Shown here: piece by piece, positions 1 through 8,125 of the stretch | Numbering within the stretch: the first letter of the stretch is position 1 | How the letters are laid out: each line of letters opens with the position of its first letter | DNA from: Candidatus Marispirochaeta associata | GTDB lineage: Bacteria > Spirochaetota > Spirochaetia > JC444 > Marispirochaetaceae | Length of the DNA stretch: 64,000 nucleotides | Assembly: GCA_001749745.1 (NCBI GenBank) | Contig: JWTM01000475.1 | Coordinates: 178,894-242,893 of the forward strand | Reading direction: 5' to 3' | Program-made: the position numbers and the translations under genes | Notes under the pieces: generated by a model | The model's database searches: none | What the model was told of the DNA's origin: nothing | What the model saw: the letters and a program-made list of their open reading frames with translations, nothing else

Positions 1-537
1 TTCTAATCCCAACTCCTTTCGTATTCGTGCTAGTTTAATTCTATGTAGTTTCGCTCTGTAGATATCAAGATTCGATCCAAGAATCTCATCGAAGTATCGA
101 ACTGTTCTGGTATTCGGCATGGAATTTTTCCGTATTTTTATTAATTCCCTCGCCGCTGTCAATTCATCTCTATGAATGAGATAGAGCAATCCCAGCCCTA
201 TGGCGGTTGATCTCGATACTCCACGCCAACAATGAATAATGTAACCTGTTGCAGTTCCGAGTGATTTAGTAAAAAATTCAATGGCTTCTTCAATATGCTC
301 TTTCTGAGGAATTATCCTGTAATCTTCAGCAATTGAGTTCGGAAAATTATCTTCAGTATCATGATCATAGAATTTCAGTTCCAGCACTTCGTCAAAGGAG
401 GTATAAAAAATATCGGGGATTTTCTGTTCTTCGCTGTCCCCAGGACCGGGGTTTGTAATGGAGATAAGATGATTGTAATTCGGTTTATTCCGCCGGAGTA
501 ATCTTTCTAATTCCTTTTGACTATATATCTCTATCAT
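1..537 (-). CDS. Dual-specificity/tyrosine phosphatase-like protein (3' end cut by window)
   Basis: This reading frame is open from an ATG at 537 to the left edge of the window, so its C-terminus is missing. It encodes the phosphatase signature HCWRGVSRSTA (Cys-X5-Arg P-loop) around residue 110. It is a clear paralogue of the protein at 3427-4047: both begin with a Y-x-Q-x-EL segment followed by HLISI-x-NPG and share the P-loop and the helix after it. CX5R enzymes of this type hydrolyse phosphotyrosine or other phosphoesters through a cysteinyl-phosphate; the substrate is unknown. DNA here is more AT-rich than the downstream core genes. A short upstream frame ends in TGA overlapping this ATG (ATGA). 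Confidence 0.8.
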   Translation of the reverse strand, partial: MIEIYSQKELERLLRRNKPNYNHLISITNPGPGDSEEQKIPDIFYTSFDEVLELKFYDHDTEDNFPNSIAEDYRIIPQKEHIEEAIEFFTKSLGTATGYIIHCWRGVSRSTAIGLGLLYLIHRDELTAARELIKIRKNSMPNTRTVRYFDEILGSNLDIYRAKLHRIKLARIRKELGLE

Positions 538-609
538 CTAAATGCCTTCCATCTGGTGTAATCGGGAGGAATAGATTTCACCTACTCCACCAACTCAACC
601 CCGTTCCTT

Positions 610-837
610 TTAACTATCGAAAGGAATTGTTGAACGCCATGGTTGTTGATCTACCTCCGTCCTTGGAGTACAAGTCCATTTATAGCCGATTATGTTGAAT
701 TTACCAAACTGAATTCTCCTATCGTAAACATTAGCAATATTCTTGTAATCCTTTCATTCATTCAAATCGTGATTTTCTGACACAAGAAAAATGTGTTTGC
801 CGACTTGAGCAAGAATATAGTATTCATTCTCTTTCAT
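610..837 (-). pseudogene. Degenerate small ORF with in-frame TGA
   Basis: The 400-base stretch between the flanking genes holds no intact gene. On the minus strand a protein-like frame starts with ATG at 837 (MKENEYYILAQVGKHIFLV), meets a TGA at 756-754 and continues in the same frame with protein-like sequence (KDYKNIANVYDRR) to a TAA at 610-612. A further short in-frame piece precedes the phosphatase start at 537. I do not recognise the family. The simplest reading is a decaying gene; no selenocysteine element is apparent. Confidence 0.35.
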
Positions 838-946
838 GTGGAAGTTTCTGTTATTCAGAAGTCCCTACTGTAAGGAGCTCACTTTCTTCAATTGCTTGAT
901 TATAGTGTCGTTGTCGGGGATATAAAGTCCCCATCAGACAGCCTGC

Positions 947-2509
947 TCAATCCTCTTCTTCGGGGACCGCTTCCAGCTCTTCCAGGTCAACATTTGTGAA
1001 ATCCGTCGTTCGGAGTTCCTCGAGAGGAATATCCTGCTCTGAAGCTTCAGGAATTTGTTCCAGGGGTTCCTGATATTTATGGCGCTGGTAGGCCATCAGT
1101 ATGAAATCGTCATTCTGAGGATCTTCCCTGAGATGGGTATAGACGGCATAGCGTGGATCGGATTTCCCGTCATCGGGAAGCCTATAGCGGTAGTAGGTTT
1201 GAAAAACCGTGAAGATTTCCGAAAGAAAGCTCTCGATCTGCCGGTCGATCATGATGGTATCGTCCGGTCCTGCGGCAGGAGCAGGTATCAGCCGGAAGAC
1301 CTTTTCGACCGCCATGACTGCCAAAACGGCGTTCTCCGGGGTCGCCTCCAGCCGAGAGAAATCGAATATCAGGGGCTCTCTGATCAACTGGTCCAGACAG
1401 CGCTTCAGAGTGTAGATCCCCCCCGTCATGACCGCACGGATAATATCGCGGATCCTCCACGGACCGAACATCTCCATATTTGTTCCGTGGGAACTCAGCA
1501 CGTCAAGAATCGGCGACCAGTCTCCACTATCCCGGCACTGCGCATACAGGGGCCAGTCGCCCCATAGGTCTTCGCGCTCTTCCAAGTCCTCGACAATCAG
1601 TTCCGTCGATAGCTCAGTCATCCTGAGAGGTTCTCCCGCACTGTTGCGGAACTGCCGCATCGACTCCTCACAGCCGTCGGCCATCAGGAAGAGGATGTCA
1701 TTCTCCGCAAGCCTGTAATGGTATTCGTCGTATGGCGAGGTCCGGGATAAGCCAGACTCTTTGAATCGTGCGGCCTGCATCTGGATGAGCTGATTCTCGA
1801 AGATTCCGACTGCCGGGGACTCGTCCATCCTCAGCTCCTCAAGCTTGCCGGATTCGGTTTTCCACAATAGGGGTCTGTAAGCCCCGGCGTTACTGGCGAT
1901 GATTTCTCCCGACTGATTATCTATATGCAGCAACTGCAGAGCCAAGAACCTTCCATGTTGGTGCAGGCAAAGCTCGGCATTGATCCGGAACAGCAGGTCT
2001 TCGAACTCCGCAGGCGCCTCCGGTTGCTCGTGGCGTCTTTCGCGCAGCGTCCGGAAATGGTCGCTGTAGAGCGTCTGGGTGATGATAGGCATAATCTCTG
2101 AGTTCCAGCCGAATCCCGGAACATCTCCGAGAGTCAGAACAACAGATTTATTGTCGATTTCCTGGAAATCGAAAAATGTGCTTCCTATTCGCTCCAGAGG
2201 TTCGTACCGGCAGAAGAAGGAGTAATTCTCGTGCGAAAAGGTGATCGGAGCACGGCCAGGGGACGGCATACAGAAGGAATTTCCTTCCCGAATATCCGTG
2301 GGCAGAAAGGACTGCAGAAGCATCTCTCTGTTCCATCGCTCCAGTTGAAGTTGTTTTTCTCGCTGCATAAGCTCTGCGGACAGAGCCGAGAAAACCGTAT
2401 CAAGAATTTTCCTGACTCGTCGCGGCTGCTTCGAATAGCCGCTCAAGTCTCGCAGCCGGGTCAGCATGTCGGCATCGCTGCTGTAATCAAAGTACTCCGC
2501 CACGTTCAA
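947..2509 (-). CDS. SpoIIE/RsbU-like PPM-type phosphatase, possibly degenerate
   Basis: The 520-residue soluble protein has a helical N-terminus (1-90) and a PPM/SpoIIE-like domain from about 95. The metal-site motif is visible as GDVPGFG (128-134) and FLMADGCEES (274-283); a possible late motif, GPDDTIM, lies at 414-420. The usual early GGDxY motif reads GSTFFDF (109-115), so the first metal-ligand Asp appears to be Thr. Activity may therefore be altered or lost. The C-terminal 60 residues are acidic. It lies 46 bases downstream of a receiver protein, as in partner-switching systems where a receiver controls an RsbU-type phosphatase acting on an anti-sigma antagonist; no antagonist or anti-sigma gene is seen. 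The frame can start at TTG 2509 or at GTG 2503, which has GGAAG at better spacing. Confidence 0.7.
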   Translation of the reverse strand: MNVAEYFDYSSDADMLTRLRDLSGYSKQPRRVRKILDTVFSALSAELMQREKQLQLERWNREMLLQSFLPTDIREGNSFCMPSPGRAPITFSHENYSFFCRYEPLERIGSTFFDFQEIDNKSVVLTLGDVPGFGWNSEIMPIITQTLYSDHFRTLRERRHEQPEAPAEFEDLLFRINAELCLHQHGRFLALQLLHIDNQSGEIIASNAGAYRPLLWKTESGKLEELRMDESPAVGIFENQLIQMQAARFKESGLSRTSPYDEYHYRLAENDILFLMADGCEESMRQFRNSAGEPLRMTELSTELIVEDLEEREDLWGDWPLYAQCRDSGDWSPILDVLSSHGTNMEMFGPWRIRDIIRAVMTGGIYTLKRCLDQLIREPLIFDFSRLEATPENAVLAVMAVEKVFRLIPAPAAGPDDTIMIDRQIESFLSEIFTVFQTYYRYRLPDDGKSDPRYAVYTHLREDPQNDDFILMAYQRHKYQEPLEQIPEASEQDIPLEELRTTDFTNVDLEELEAVPEEED

Positions 2510-2555
2510 CTTCCGACCTTTTCAGAGTCACAACCGCGTAGACGCCGTGACGTCA

Positions 2556-2960
2556 TCACGCTACCTCCTTCAGACGCCCGGTCACCTCTTCGAGGACCTT
2601 TCTCAGGTCGCTGTTCTCCAGGGTGCCCTTCAGCTTTCGGACCGAATAGACATCCTTATAGAGAAAGTAGCCGCCCTTGATCGCCGCCTGTGCGATCGCA
2701 TCGCTCATCTCTTTCTTCGAACTGAAACAGACGAGGATATAAGTCTGTATGTTCTCCAGGATATCCTTGCCGTAGAGCCTGTCCTTGCTGAGAAAGAAAT
2801 CGAGAAACAGTATATCGATTCGATTGATCTTCTGCCGTTGAAAGAGCTCGAAGGTATCGAAGTGGAAGGTATTATAGTTCGGCCACTCACCCTGTGGAAA
2901 TTCATATTCAATCTGCTTCAGAGCATGATCTTTATCATCCAGAATAACGATTGTTTTCAT
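2556..2960 (-). CDS. CheY-like response regulator receiver protein
   Basis: This is a stand-alone 134-residue receiver-type domain. The acidic pair is Asp8-Asp9, the phosphoacceptor is probably Asp54 in the motif LFLDFFLSKD, the conserved Ser/Thr is Ser80/81 and the switch lysine is Lys102. Order and spacing match the receiver fold, although overall similarity to canonical CheY looks loose. ATG at 2960. It precedes the SpoIIE-like phosphatase gene by 46 bases on the same strand, so it probably delivers a phosphorelay signal to that protein. No histidine kinase gene is in the window. Confidence 0.7.
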   Translation of the reverse strand: MKTIVILDDKDHALKQIEYEFPQGEWPNYNTFHFDTFELFQRQKINRIDILFLDFFLSKDRLYGKDILENIQTYILVCFSSKKEMSDAIAQAAIKGGYFLYKDVYSVRKLKGTLENSDLRKVLEEVTGRLKEVA

Positions 2961-3043
2961 GCAGTTACCTTATGTCCCCAAGTATCAGGATAGTATGCAC
3001 GCCCTAGGCCAGATTCAGTTTTAGTATTCCCCAGAGAACGTGT

Positions 3044-3430
3044 TTAGTTCACCATGATTCGTTTATCAGTCTTCTGCAAACCAATGTATAGCCTCTCCGG
3101 CCACTCTTTCATCATCTTGTGAAAACAGGAACTCATAAACACACGGGATTCAAATCCATTGAAGCCGGCCGCGAAATAAAAACACCCGGTTCCAAAGATA
3201 TCCATGTACTCTGTCTCCTTGGTCAGCTGCAGTTGAAAACCCTCATATCTATCTTCCGAGAACTGGAACAAATAGACCTGATGAACATCTCCGGGATCAG
3301 CATCGAGCTCTTTTAAGAGCCTCAAGATTACCGACTCCATTTTAGAAAGATCATAGATAGTATGATTCTCACCCTTGATTTGCCACATGGCTCTGCGAAT
3401 GGACTTCTTTATGGTTACTTCGTACATCAT
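3044..3430 (-). CDS. Hypothetical protein coupled to phosphatase gene
   Basis: The 128-residue soluble protein has no signal peptide or membrane segment, and I recognise no family. It is rich in aromatic and basic residues (for example MMKEWPERLYIGLQKTDKR near the end). Its ATG (3430) overlaps the TGA of the upstream phosphatase gene (ATGA, 3427-3430), so the two are probably translationally coupled and may act together. AT-rich like its neighbours. Confidence 0.6.
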   Translation of the reverse strand: MMYEVTIKKSIRRAMWQIKGENHTIYDLSKMESVILRLLKELDADPGDVHQVYLFQFSEDRYEGFQLQLTKETEYMDIFGTGCFYFAAGFNGFESRVFMSSCFHKMMKEWPERLYIGLQKTDKRIMVN

Positions 3431-4047
3431 TCGATTACTTCCAATTCTTCCAGCAGGGCATCACCGTTTTCGATTTCATTCATGAACCATTCCTTCAATT
3501 CACGGTTTCGTATCTCCCGCAGTTGATTGTTCTTCGATGTAAGATCGCATCCGAGTACTGCGTCAAAAAAGGAAACAAGTCCGGGATGCGGGCCTGCCTC
3601 AGGACGGATTCTCTTCAGCTCATCGACTGCTTTCTGCTCATCCTTATGCATCATATACAATATGCCGAGAGCGACGGCTGTCGAGCGGGAGACTCCTCTC
3701 CAGCAGTGAATGGCGTATCCGGTGGCATCTTTTCGTGTCTTGCGGAAGAATTTAATTACCTTCTTGACGTCTCTCTTAAGCGGAATGCGTTTGGGTCGCA
3801 TAGGTCCAAGATGCTCCTTCTTAAGGACATCGAAAAACTCTAACCTGAGCCAGCCTCTGAAGAATGATTTGAATACAGCAGGCATGGTGGTATCCTCTTT
3901 GCCTCTGCCGATATTCCCGGGATTTCCGATAGAAATGAGATGAGAACAGTTAACGCCACTCTTCTGGACCGCGTCTACCAACTCTCTTTGACCATATACT
4001 TCGACATTCATGCTAACAGTATAGACCACCAACGGTGAAAATTTCAT
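3427..4047 (-). CDS. Dual-specificity/tyrosine phosphatase-like protein
   Basis: The 206-residue protein has the CX5R loop HCWRGVSRSTA, with the catalytic Cys near residue 115 and Arg near 121. Alignment with the paralogue at 1-537 suggests the conserved part begins at Met13 (ATG 4011). The upstream ATG at 4047 overlaps the stop of a broken upstream frame (ATGA), which suggests the gene once followed another by coupling. After the P-loop a helix resembles dual-specificity phosphatases; the C-terminal 70 residues are charged. It is coupled to the hypothetical protein at 3044-3430. Substrate unknown. Confidence 0.8.
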   Translation of the reverse strand: MKFSPLVVYTVSMNVEVYGQRELVDAVQKSGVNCSHLISIGNPGNIGRGKEDTTMPAVFKSFFRGWLRLEFFDVLKKEHLGPMRPKRIPLKRDVKKVIKFFRKTRKDATGYAIHCWRGVSRSTAVALGILYMMHKDEQKAVDELKRIRPEAGPHPGLVSFFDAVLGCDLTSKNNQLREIRNRELKEWFMNEIENGDALLEELEVIE

Positions 4048-4274
4048 AATCGGAGATTTTCTCCTGATAGTATCTCGATATGCTGAATGCAGCAGCGGAC
4101 ATGGGAGCGATAGTTGTATCCTCCTCCAGGCATGGATAATACCGGACAGCTATACTTATCCGCGACCGACAGAGCCGTCTTTGTTAAGAGTGCGAACTCG
4201 ACATCGTTCCAGTTGGTTATGTTCGCTCCGCAATCATCGACATGACTGTCATGACCGACTCTTTCACCATAGAC
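4044..4274 (-). pseudogene. C-terminal remnant resembling histone-deacetylase-family hydrolase
   Basis: A 76-codon minus-strand frame without a start codon ends in TGA at 4046-4044, overlapping the phosphatase ATG. It contains GHDSHVDDCGANITNWND and, later, VLSMPGGGYNYRSH. The order of an Asp/His motif followed by a GGGY-type motif is what I expect near the C-terminus of HDAC/acetylpolyamine amidohydrolase proteins. The N-terminal three-quarters is missing, and the frame is closed by TAA at 4275-4277, next to the start of the chelatase gene. I read it as a deletion remnant; family assignment is from short motifs only. Confidence 0.45.
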
Positions 4275-4355
4275 TTAAGGCCATGGTTTTATTCTAATCT
4301 CCCTATTAGTACCGGTCTGCTTGACCGAAAGCGCCTCCATGGCTACCTTCCTCTC

Positions 4356-5495
4356 ATGCACCTAGTATACCCCTTCTCCGCCTTGGTTGGGCAGGAAGAA
4401 TTGAAAACCGCCCTTATCCTCTCTACCGTAGATCCCTCCATCGGAGGCGTTTTAATCCAGGGAGAGAAGGGGACCGCCAAGACCACCGCCGTCCGCGGTC
4501 TGGCGGCCCTGCTCGAAAAGTACCGACCCGAAGGCCGGAGACGCAGCCTGGCCCTGAGCGGCGATATTGAGGAAGAGTTGAGCCTGCCGGACACCATGCT
4601 GACCGAGCTCCCCCTAAACGCCACCGAGGACCGCATAACCGGCTCGATTCATCTGGAGAGCATCCTGAAAGACGGCACCCGGCGTTTCGAACCGGGACTG
4701 CTGGCCCGGGCCCACGGCGGCTTCCTCTACGTGGACGAGGTGAATCTGCTGGAGAGCCACTTGGTGGATATCCTCCTCGATGCGGCCGCCACCGGAGTAA
4801 ACCGGGTGGAACGGGAGGGGATCTCCCTTACCCATGCGGCGGAATTCATTCTGGTGGGGACCATGAATCCCGAGGAGGGGGAGATCCGGCCCCAGTTCCT
4901 GGACCGCTTCGGCTTCAGCCTGCTGGTCGACGGCCTGCCCCAGGCCCGGGACCGGGAGGAGATTATTCGGCGGCGCCTGGCCTTCGAAGCGGATTCCGCA
5001 GGCTTCCTGGAAGAGTGGAGTGAGGCGGAGGAGGAGATCGCGACCCAGATAGAGGCCGCCCGGAAGAGACTGCTCGCCATCCCCATAGACGCCGAGGCGG
5101 CCGCCCGGGCGGTCGAGCTCTGCAGTCGGGCCGCAGTCGCCGGACACCGGGCGGATATCACCATCATCAAGGGCGCCCGGGCCTTGGCCGCTCTGCTCGA
5201 GAGCGAAGGCATCCGGCCCGCACACATAGACGCGGTCGCCCGCTATGTGCTCCCCCACCGCATCCCCCGTTCCGGTCTTGAAGGGGCCAAGGAGATGGCC
5301 GACAAGACCGAGGAGCTTATTCGCGGCGGCGGCTCATCCCGCGGAAAGGTCGGAGACGGCCTCTTCGTCCCCGGCGACGACGGATCCCTGGACGATCCCT
5401 ACGACCAGACCGAGATTCCCGGCGGCGCCGCGGCGGGCAGTCTGGTATTCGAACACCTTAAAAAAAAACTGAATCCGACCGGCCCGATACCCTAG
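4356..5495 (+). CDS. ChlI-like AAA+ chelatase ATPase (zero-frame product of frameshift gene)
   Basis: The protein is a Mg/Co-chelatase I-type AAA+ ATPase: Walker A GEKGTAKTT, Walker B GGFLYVDEVNLL and sensor region VGTMNPEEGEIRPQFLDRFG. ATG 4356 starts directly at the conserved segment (MHLVYPFSALVGQEELK); the frame is open back to ATG 4242 but that extension has no family character. The frame ends at TAG 5493-5495, 25 bases after a run of nine A (5460-5468). The VWA partner domain continues in the -1 frame from that run without any start codon. The zero-frame product would be the small, I-type subunit. Such ATPases drive insertion of a divalent metal into a tetrapyrrole; no tetrapyrrole genes are nearby. 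Confidence 0.85.
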   Translation: MHLVYPFSALVGQEELKTALILSTVDPSIGGVLIQGEKGTAKTTAVRGLAALLEKYRPEGRRRSLALSGDIEEELSLPDTMLTELPLNATEDRITGSIHLESILKDGTRRFEPGLLARAHGGFLYVDEVNLLESHLVDILLDAAATGVNRVEREGISLTHAAEFILVGTMNPEEGEIRPQFLDRFGFSLLVDGLPQARDREEIIRRRLAFEADSAGFLEEWSEAEEEIATQIEAARKRLLAIPIDAEAAARAVELCSRAAVAGHRADITIIKGARALAALLESEGIRPAHIDAVARYVLPHRIPRSGLEGAKEMADKTEELIRGGGSSRGKVGDGLFVPGDDGSLDDPYDQTEIPGGAAAGSLVFEHLKKKLNPTGPIP

Positions 5496-6310
5496 GCGAG
5501 GCCGAAGAGATCGCCCTCCCCGAAGACCTGGAGCAGTTCCACGGCCGTTTCGCCGCCCGAGGACAGACGACCGAAGAGAGCCGCCGGGGTCGGGGTCGAT
5601 TCGTCCGCAGCCGCCCGGCGAATGAGCTGCGGGGAGGCGTCGCCCTCAGGGATACCCTGATCCGGGCAGCTCTAGGCATAGACCGAGCAGAGACCAGCCG
5701 AACAGGCCGGCTGCGCATAGGCCCGGATGATCTACGAGAGGCGGTCCGGATCGAGGCCGCCGGATTTACCGTCATCTTCGCCGTGGACGCCTCCGATTCG
5801 ATGGCCTCTGTGGAGCGGCTCTCGGCCGCCAAAGGGGCGGCCCTCTATCTGCTGAGCCGGGCCTACCTGCGTCGCCTCAAGGTCGGTCTGCTTACCTTCC
5901 GCGGCGATGCCGCCCGGGTCATTCTGGAGCCGACCTCGAGCATCTCCCTGGCCCGGAAGGCCCTGACCCGAATCGAGGTGGGCGACGCCACCCCGCTGGC
6001 CGCGGGTCTGGTCGAGTCCCGGCGACTAGCGGCCCAGGTTTTGCGGCGGGACGGATCGGGATCGGTGGTGATCGCAGTCTTGAGCGACGGCGAGGCGAAT
6101 GTACCCCTGCAACGGGGCATGCGCACCGAGGAGGAGCTCATCTCGCTGATGCCGAATCTGCACCATCCCCGGATCAGCTATCTTTTTCTCGACAGCGCGC
6201 CGGGAACGGGCAACCAGCTGCTGCAGCGCCTGGCCAAGCTTGCCGGCGCCCGGTACCTGCATCTCAATCCCCGACATGGAACGGAGGTCCTGTCGGCCCT
6301 GGAGAGATAG
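5462..6310 (+). CDS. VWA (ChlD-like) domain in -1 frame, probably made by frameshifting
   Basis: This frame is closed by TAA at 5459-5461 and open from 5462 to TAG 6308-6310. It has no ATG, GTG or TTG until GTG 5783, which lies inside the VWA core. Translation gives a charged linker (EEIALPEDLEQFHGRFAARG) and then a complete VWA MIDAS: DASDS, a Thr in GDATPL and LSDGEAN. The I-type ATPase upstream plus this linker and VWA match a fused chelatase I/D protein of about 650 residues. The -1 shift would occur in the A9 tract at 5460-5468. If it does not occur, the gene is a frameshifted pseudogene or the read has an indel. Confidence 0.75.
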   Translation, partial: KKTESDRPDTLGEAEEIALPEDLEQFHGRFAARGQTTEESRRGRGRFVRSRPANELRGGVALRDTLIRAALGIDRAETSRTGRLRIGPDDLREAVRIEAAGFTVIFAVDASDSMASVERLSAAKGAALYLLSRAYLRRLKVGLLTFRGDAARVILEPTSSISLARKALTRIEVGDATPLAAGLVESRRLAAQVLRRDGSGSVVIAVLSDGEANVPLQRGMRTEEELISLMPNLHHPRISYLFLDSAPGTGNQLLQRLAKLAGARYLHLNPRHGTEVLSALER

Positions 6311-6334
6311 CCCCCTTGTCTAGGGTCCAGGGGT

Positions 6335-6769
6335 ATGCGAAGCTTCGGTATGAACCGGTCCCAGCTCACCGCCTGGATCGAGGCGAACGGCGACATCTCC
6401 TTTTCCCGTTCCGCCGGTCCGGGCGGTCAAAACGTCAATAAACTCAATACCAAGGTGATCCTCTCCATCAATCTGGCCGAGCTCGATCTTCTCAGCCCTG
6501 ATGATCAGCTGCGCATCCGGCAGAAGCTCGGCTCGCGCCTGACCGGCGACGAGAGACTGGTGATCCACTCCCAGGAGAGCCGCAGTCAGATTCGGAACCG
6601 TGAAATAGCCGTCGAAAGGGCCGTTTCCCTGATCATGGGAGCCCTGGAGCGGCGGGCCAGACGAGTACCTACGCGCCCCAGTGCGGGGGCGAAACAGCGG
6701 CGCTTGACGAAGAAGAAAGAGCGTAGTACCAAGAAGCAGAACCGAAAAAAACCGAATATTGACGAATAA
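6335..6769 (+). CDS. arfB: ArfB-type peptidyl-tRNA hydrolase (ribosome rescue)
   Basis: The 144-residue protein has the class-I release-factor domain with the catalytic GGQ in FSRSAGPGGQNVNKLNTKV (residues 30-32) and a Lys/Arg-rich C-terminal tail (KKKERSTKKQNRKK). ArfB enters stalled non-stop ribosomes, its basic tail occupying the mRNA channel, and hydrolyses peptidyl-tRNA. The length is typical. ATG 6335 is used; ATG 6350 is a possible alternative. It starts 25 bases after the VWA frame and could be co-transcribed. Confidence 0.92.
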   Translation: MRSFGMNRSQLTAWIEANGDISFSRSAGPGGQNVNKLNTKVILSINLAELDLLSPDDQLRIRQKLGSRLTGDERLVIHSQESRSQIRNREIAVERAVSLIMGALERRARRVPTRPSAGAKQRRLTKKKERSTKKQNRKKPNIDE

Positions 6770-6880
6770 GAGTAACACCTCCGCCGCTTCTACAACATAC
6801 AGAGAGTGAAAAGAGCCTGAAGAGAGGGTTTTCTGTAGATTCCCCGTGGAATCCTAGGTAGATTACAGGGAGATAAAAGT

Positions 6881-6897
6881 TAACGACCGTTCGGTTA
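6881..6897. promoter_or_regulatory. Palindromic TetR-type operator
   Basis: TAACGACCGTTCGGTTA is a near-perfect inverted repeat 31 bases upstream of the tandem-TetR start codon. Its ACCGTTCGGT core is common in operators of TetR-family efflux regulators. It probably mediates autorepression of the regulator and the coupled efflux genes. Confidence 0.65.
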
Positions 6898-6928
6898 CTT
6901 GGAAGAGTAAACCAACAGAGTTATTGAT

Positions 6929-8125
6929 ATGGAAAAACAGCTAATTATCGAAACTGCCTTCGACTGTTGGCAGTACACCATGTTCAGCACCACCAGTCTT
7001 ACCCCTCTGGCCCAGGCCCTAGGCGTGACGAAGGCCGCCATATACCGACACTTTCCCTGCAAAGAGGCTCTAATCACGGAGATGGGAGACCTATTCGCCC
7101 GGAAGTACCGCGCGCTCCTCGATGCTCTAAAGAGCGAATTGGAGACAGGCGACCTGGAGGCGGGAATCAGGCTCTGGACCGACGGCCTGCTGGCCTTCTT
7201 TCGTCGGCATCCCGGCTACCTGAGATTCTATATCAGCCGCATAATCCATCGCCCGGGAGAGGAGGATAGAGCACTCCTCGAGACTTTGCGCCGGGAATCC
7301 ACGCTGTTGCGGCAGCTGTTCTGCCGTCACGGATATCGCGAAGAGGAGAGTCGGGAGATCGTCAAGTATCTCTATACCCATCTCACCGGTTGGGCCCTCT
7401 TCCTCGAAAAGGATGCCGACGGCACAATCGATCCTATTCTCGACTCCTTCTACCGGGGATTCATGGAGACCCCAGCCGATATCGATTACGCCGCGGTCGA
7501 GGAGGAGCTTTCAATCAGCCGCCCTGAGGTTGAGGTCCAGGGGCACCGTATTTTGGACGCCCTGTTGAAGGTGGTCGCCCGGGAAGGATTGGCCGGAGCG
7601 ACGGTCAGCCACATCGCCCAGGAGGCCGGGTACTCCAAGAGCAGCCTCTACTCATTTTTCAAGAATAAGAACGATATGCTCCGGAGCATCCTGATGCAGC
7701 ACAGCGAGGCCTTCAACAGTCTCTACCATTCCCATATCCATGCCGAACAGACGATGAGCGATCAGGTCTACCGGCTCATTCTGCTGCAGTACCGCTACCT
7801 GGAACAGAATCGGGCCTTCCTGGTGGCCCTGAACTGGCTTCGATTCCGCAACCTGAGTCTCTCCCGGGAGGAGAAGCTCAACTGGCAGGCAAGCATGCCC
7901 GATTTTATCGATCTTTTAAGCAATCAGGAGTGCCGCAGCTTCGGCCTCGAGAACAGGGAGCGCTTCGGCCTGCTCTGGTTTCAGTTGATTCGGGAGATAT
8001 CCGAGCTTTGTATACCCGAGTATCGTTCAGATAATCGGGATTTAGCAGATAAATACCACCTACGTTACCTTCACAAGCTCTATTGCCGGGGCTTGAATGG
8101 ATTTCAAGAGAGGAGAATAGCATGA
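6929..8125 (+). CDS. Tandem TetR-family regulator (two TetR units in one chain)
   Basis: At 398 residues it is twice the usual TetR length. An N-terminal helix-turn-helix spans about 20-50 (LAQALGVTKAAIYRHFPCK) and a second complete one lies at about 227-257 (IAQEAGYSKSSLYSFFKNK), each followed by a helical ligand/dimer domain. It could bind DNA as a pseudo-dimer. The TGA stop overlaps the ATG of the outer-membrane efflux gene (ATGA, 8122-8125), making it the first gene of the efflux operon. A TetR-like operator lies upstream at 6881-6897. The inducer is unknown. Confidence 0.88.
   Translation: MEKQLIIETAFDCWQYTMFSTTSLTPLAQALGVTKAAIYRHFPCKEALITEMGDLFARKYRALLDALKSELETGDLEAGIRLWTDGLLAFFRRHPGYLRFYISRIIHRPGEEDRALLETLRRESTLLRQLFCRHGYREEESREIVKYLYTHLTGWALFLEKDADGTIDPILDSFYRGFMETPADIDYAAVEEELSISRPEVEVQGHRILDALLKVVAREGLAGATVSHIAQEAGYSKSSLYSFFKNKNDMLRSILMQHSEAFNSLYHSHIHAEQTMSDQVYRLILLQYRYLEQNRAFLVALNWLRFRNLSLSREEKLNWQASMPDFIDLLSNQECRSFGLENRERFGLLWFQLIREISELCIPEYRSDNRDLADKYHLRYLHKLYCRGLNGFQERRIA

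Noticed and set aside
754..756. In-frame TGA in the small ORF at 610-837 as a selenocysteine codon
   Set aside because: No selenocysteine insertion hairpin is apparent, the downstream part meets another stop soon after, and flanking sequence is decayed; a pseudogene is simpler.
4242..4355. Upstream extension of the chelatase ATPase from ATG 4242
   Set aside because: The 38 extra residues show no family similarity and overlap the HDAC-like remnant; the conserved domain starts at ATG 4356.
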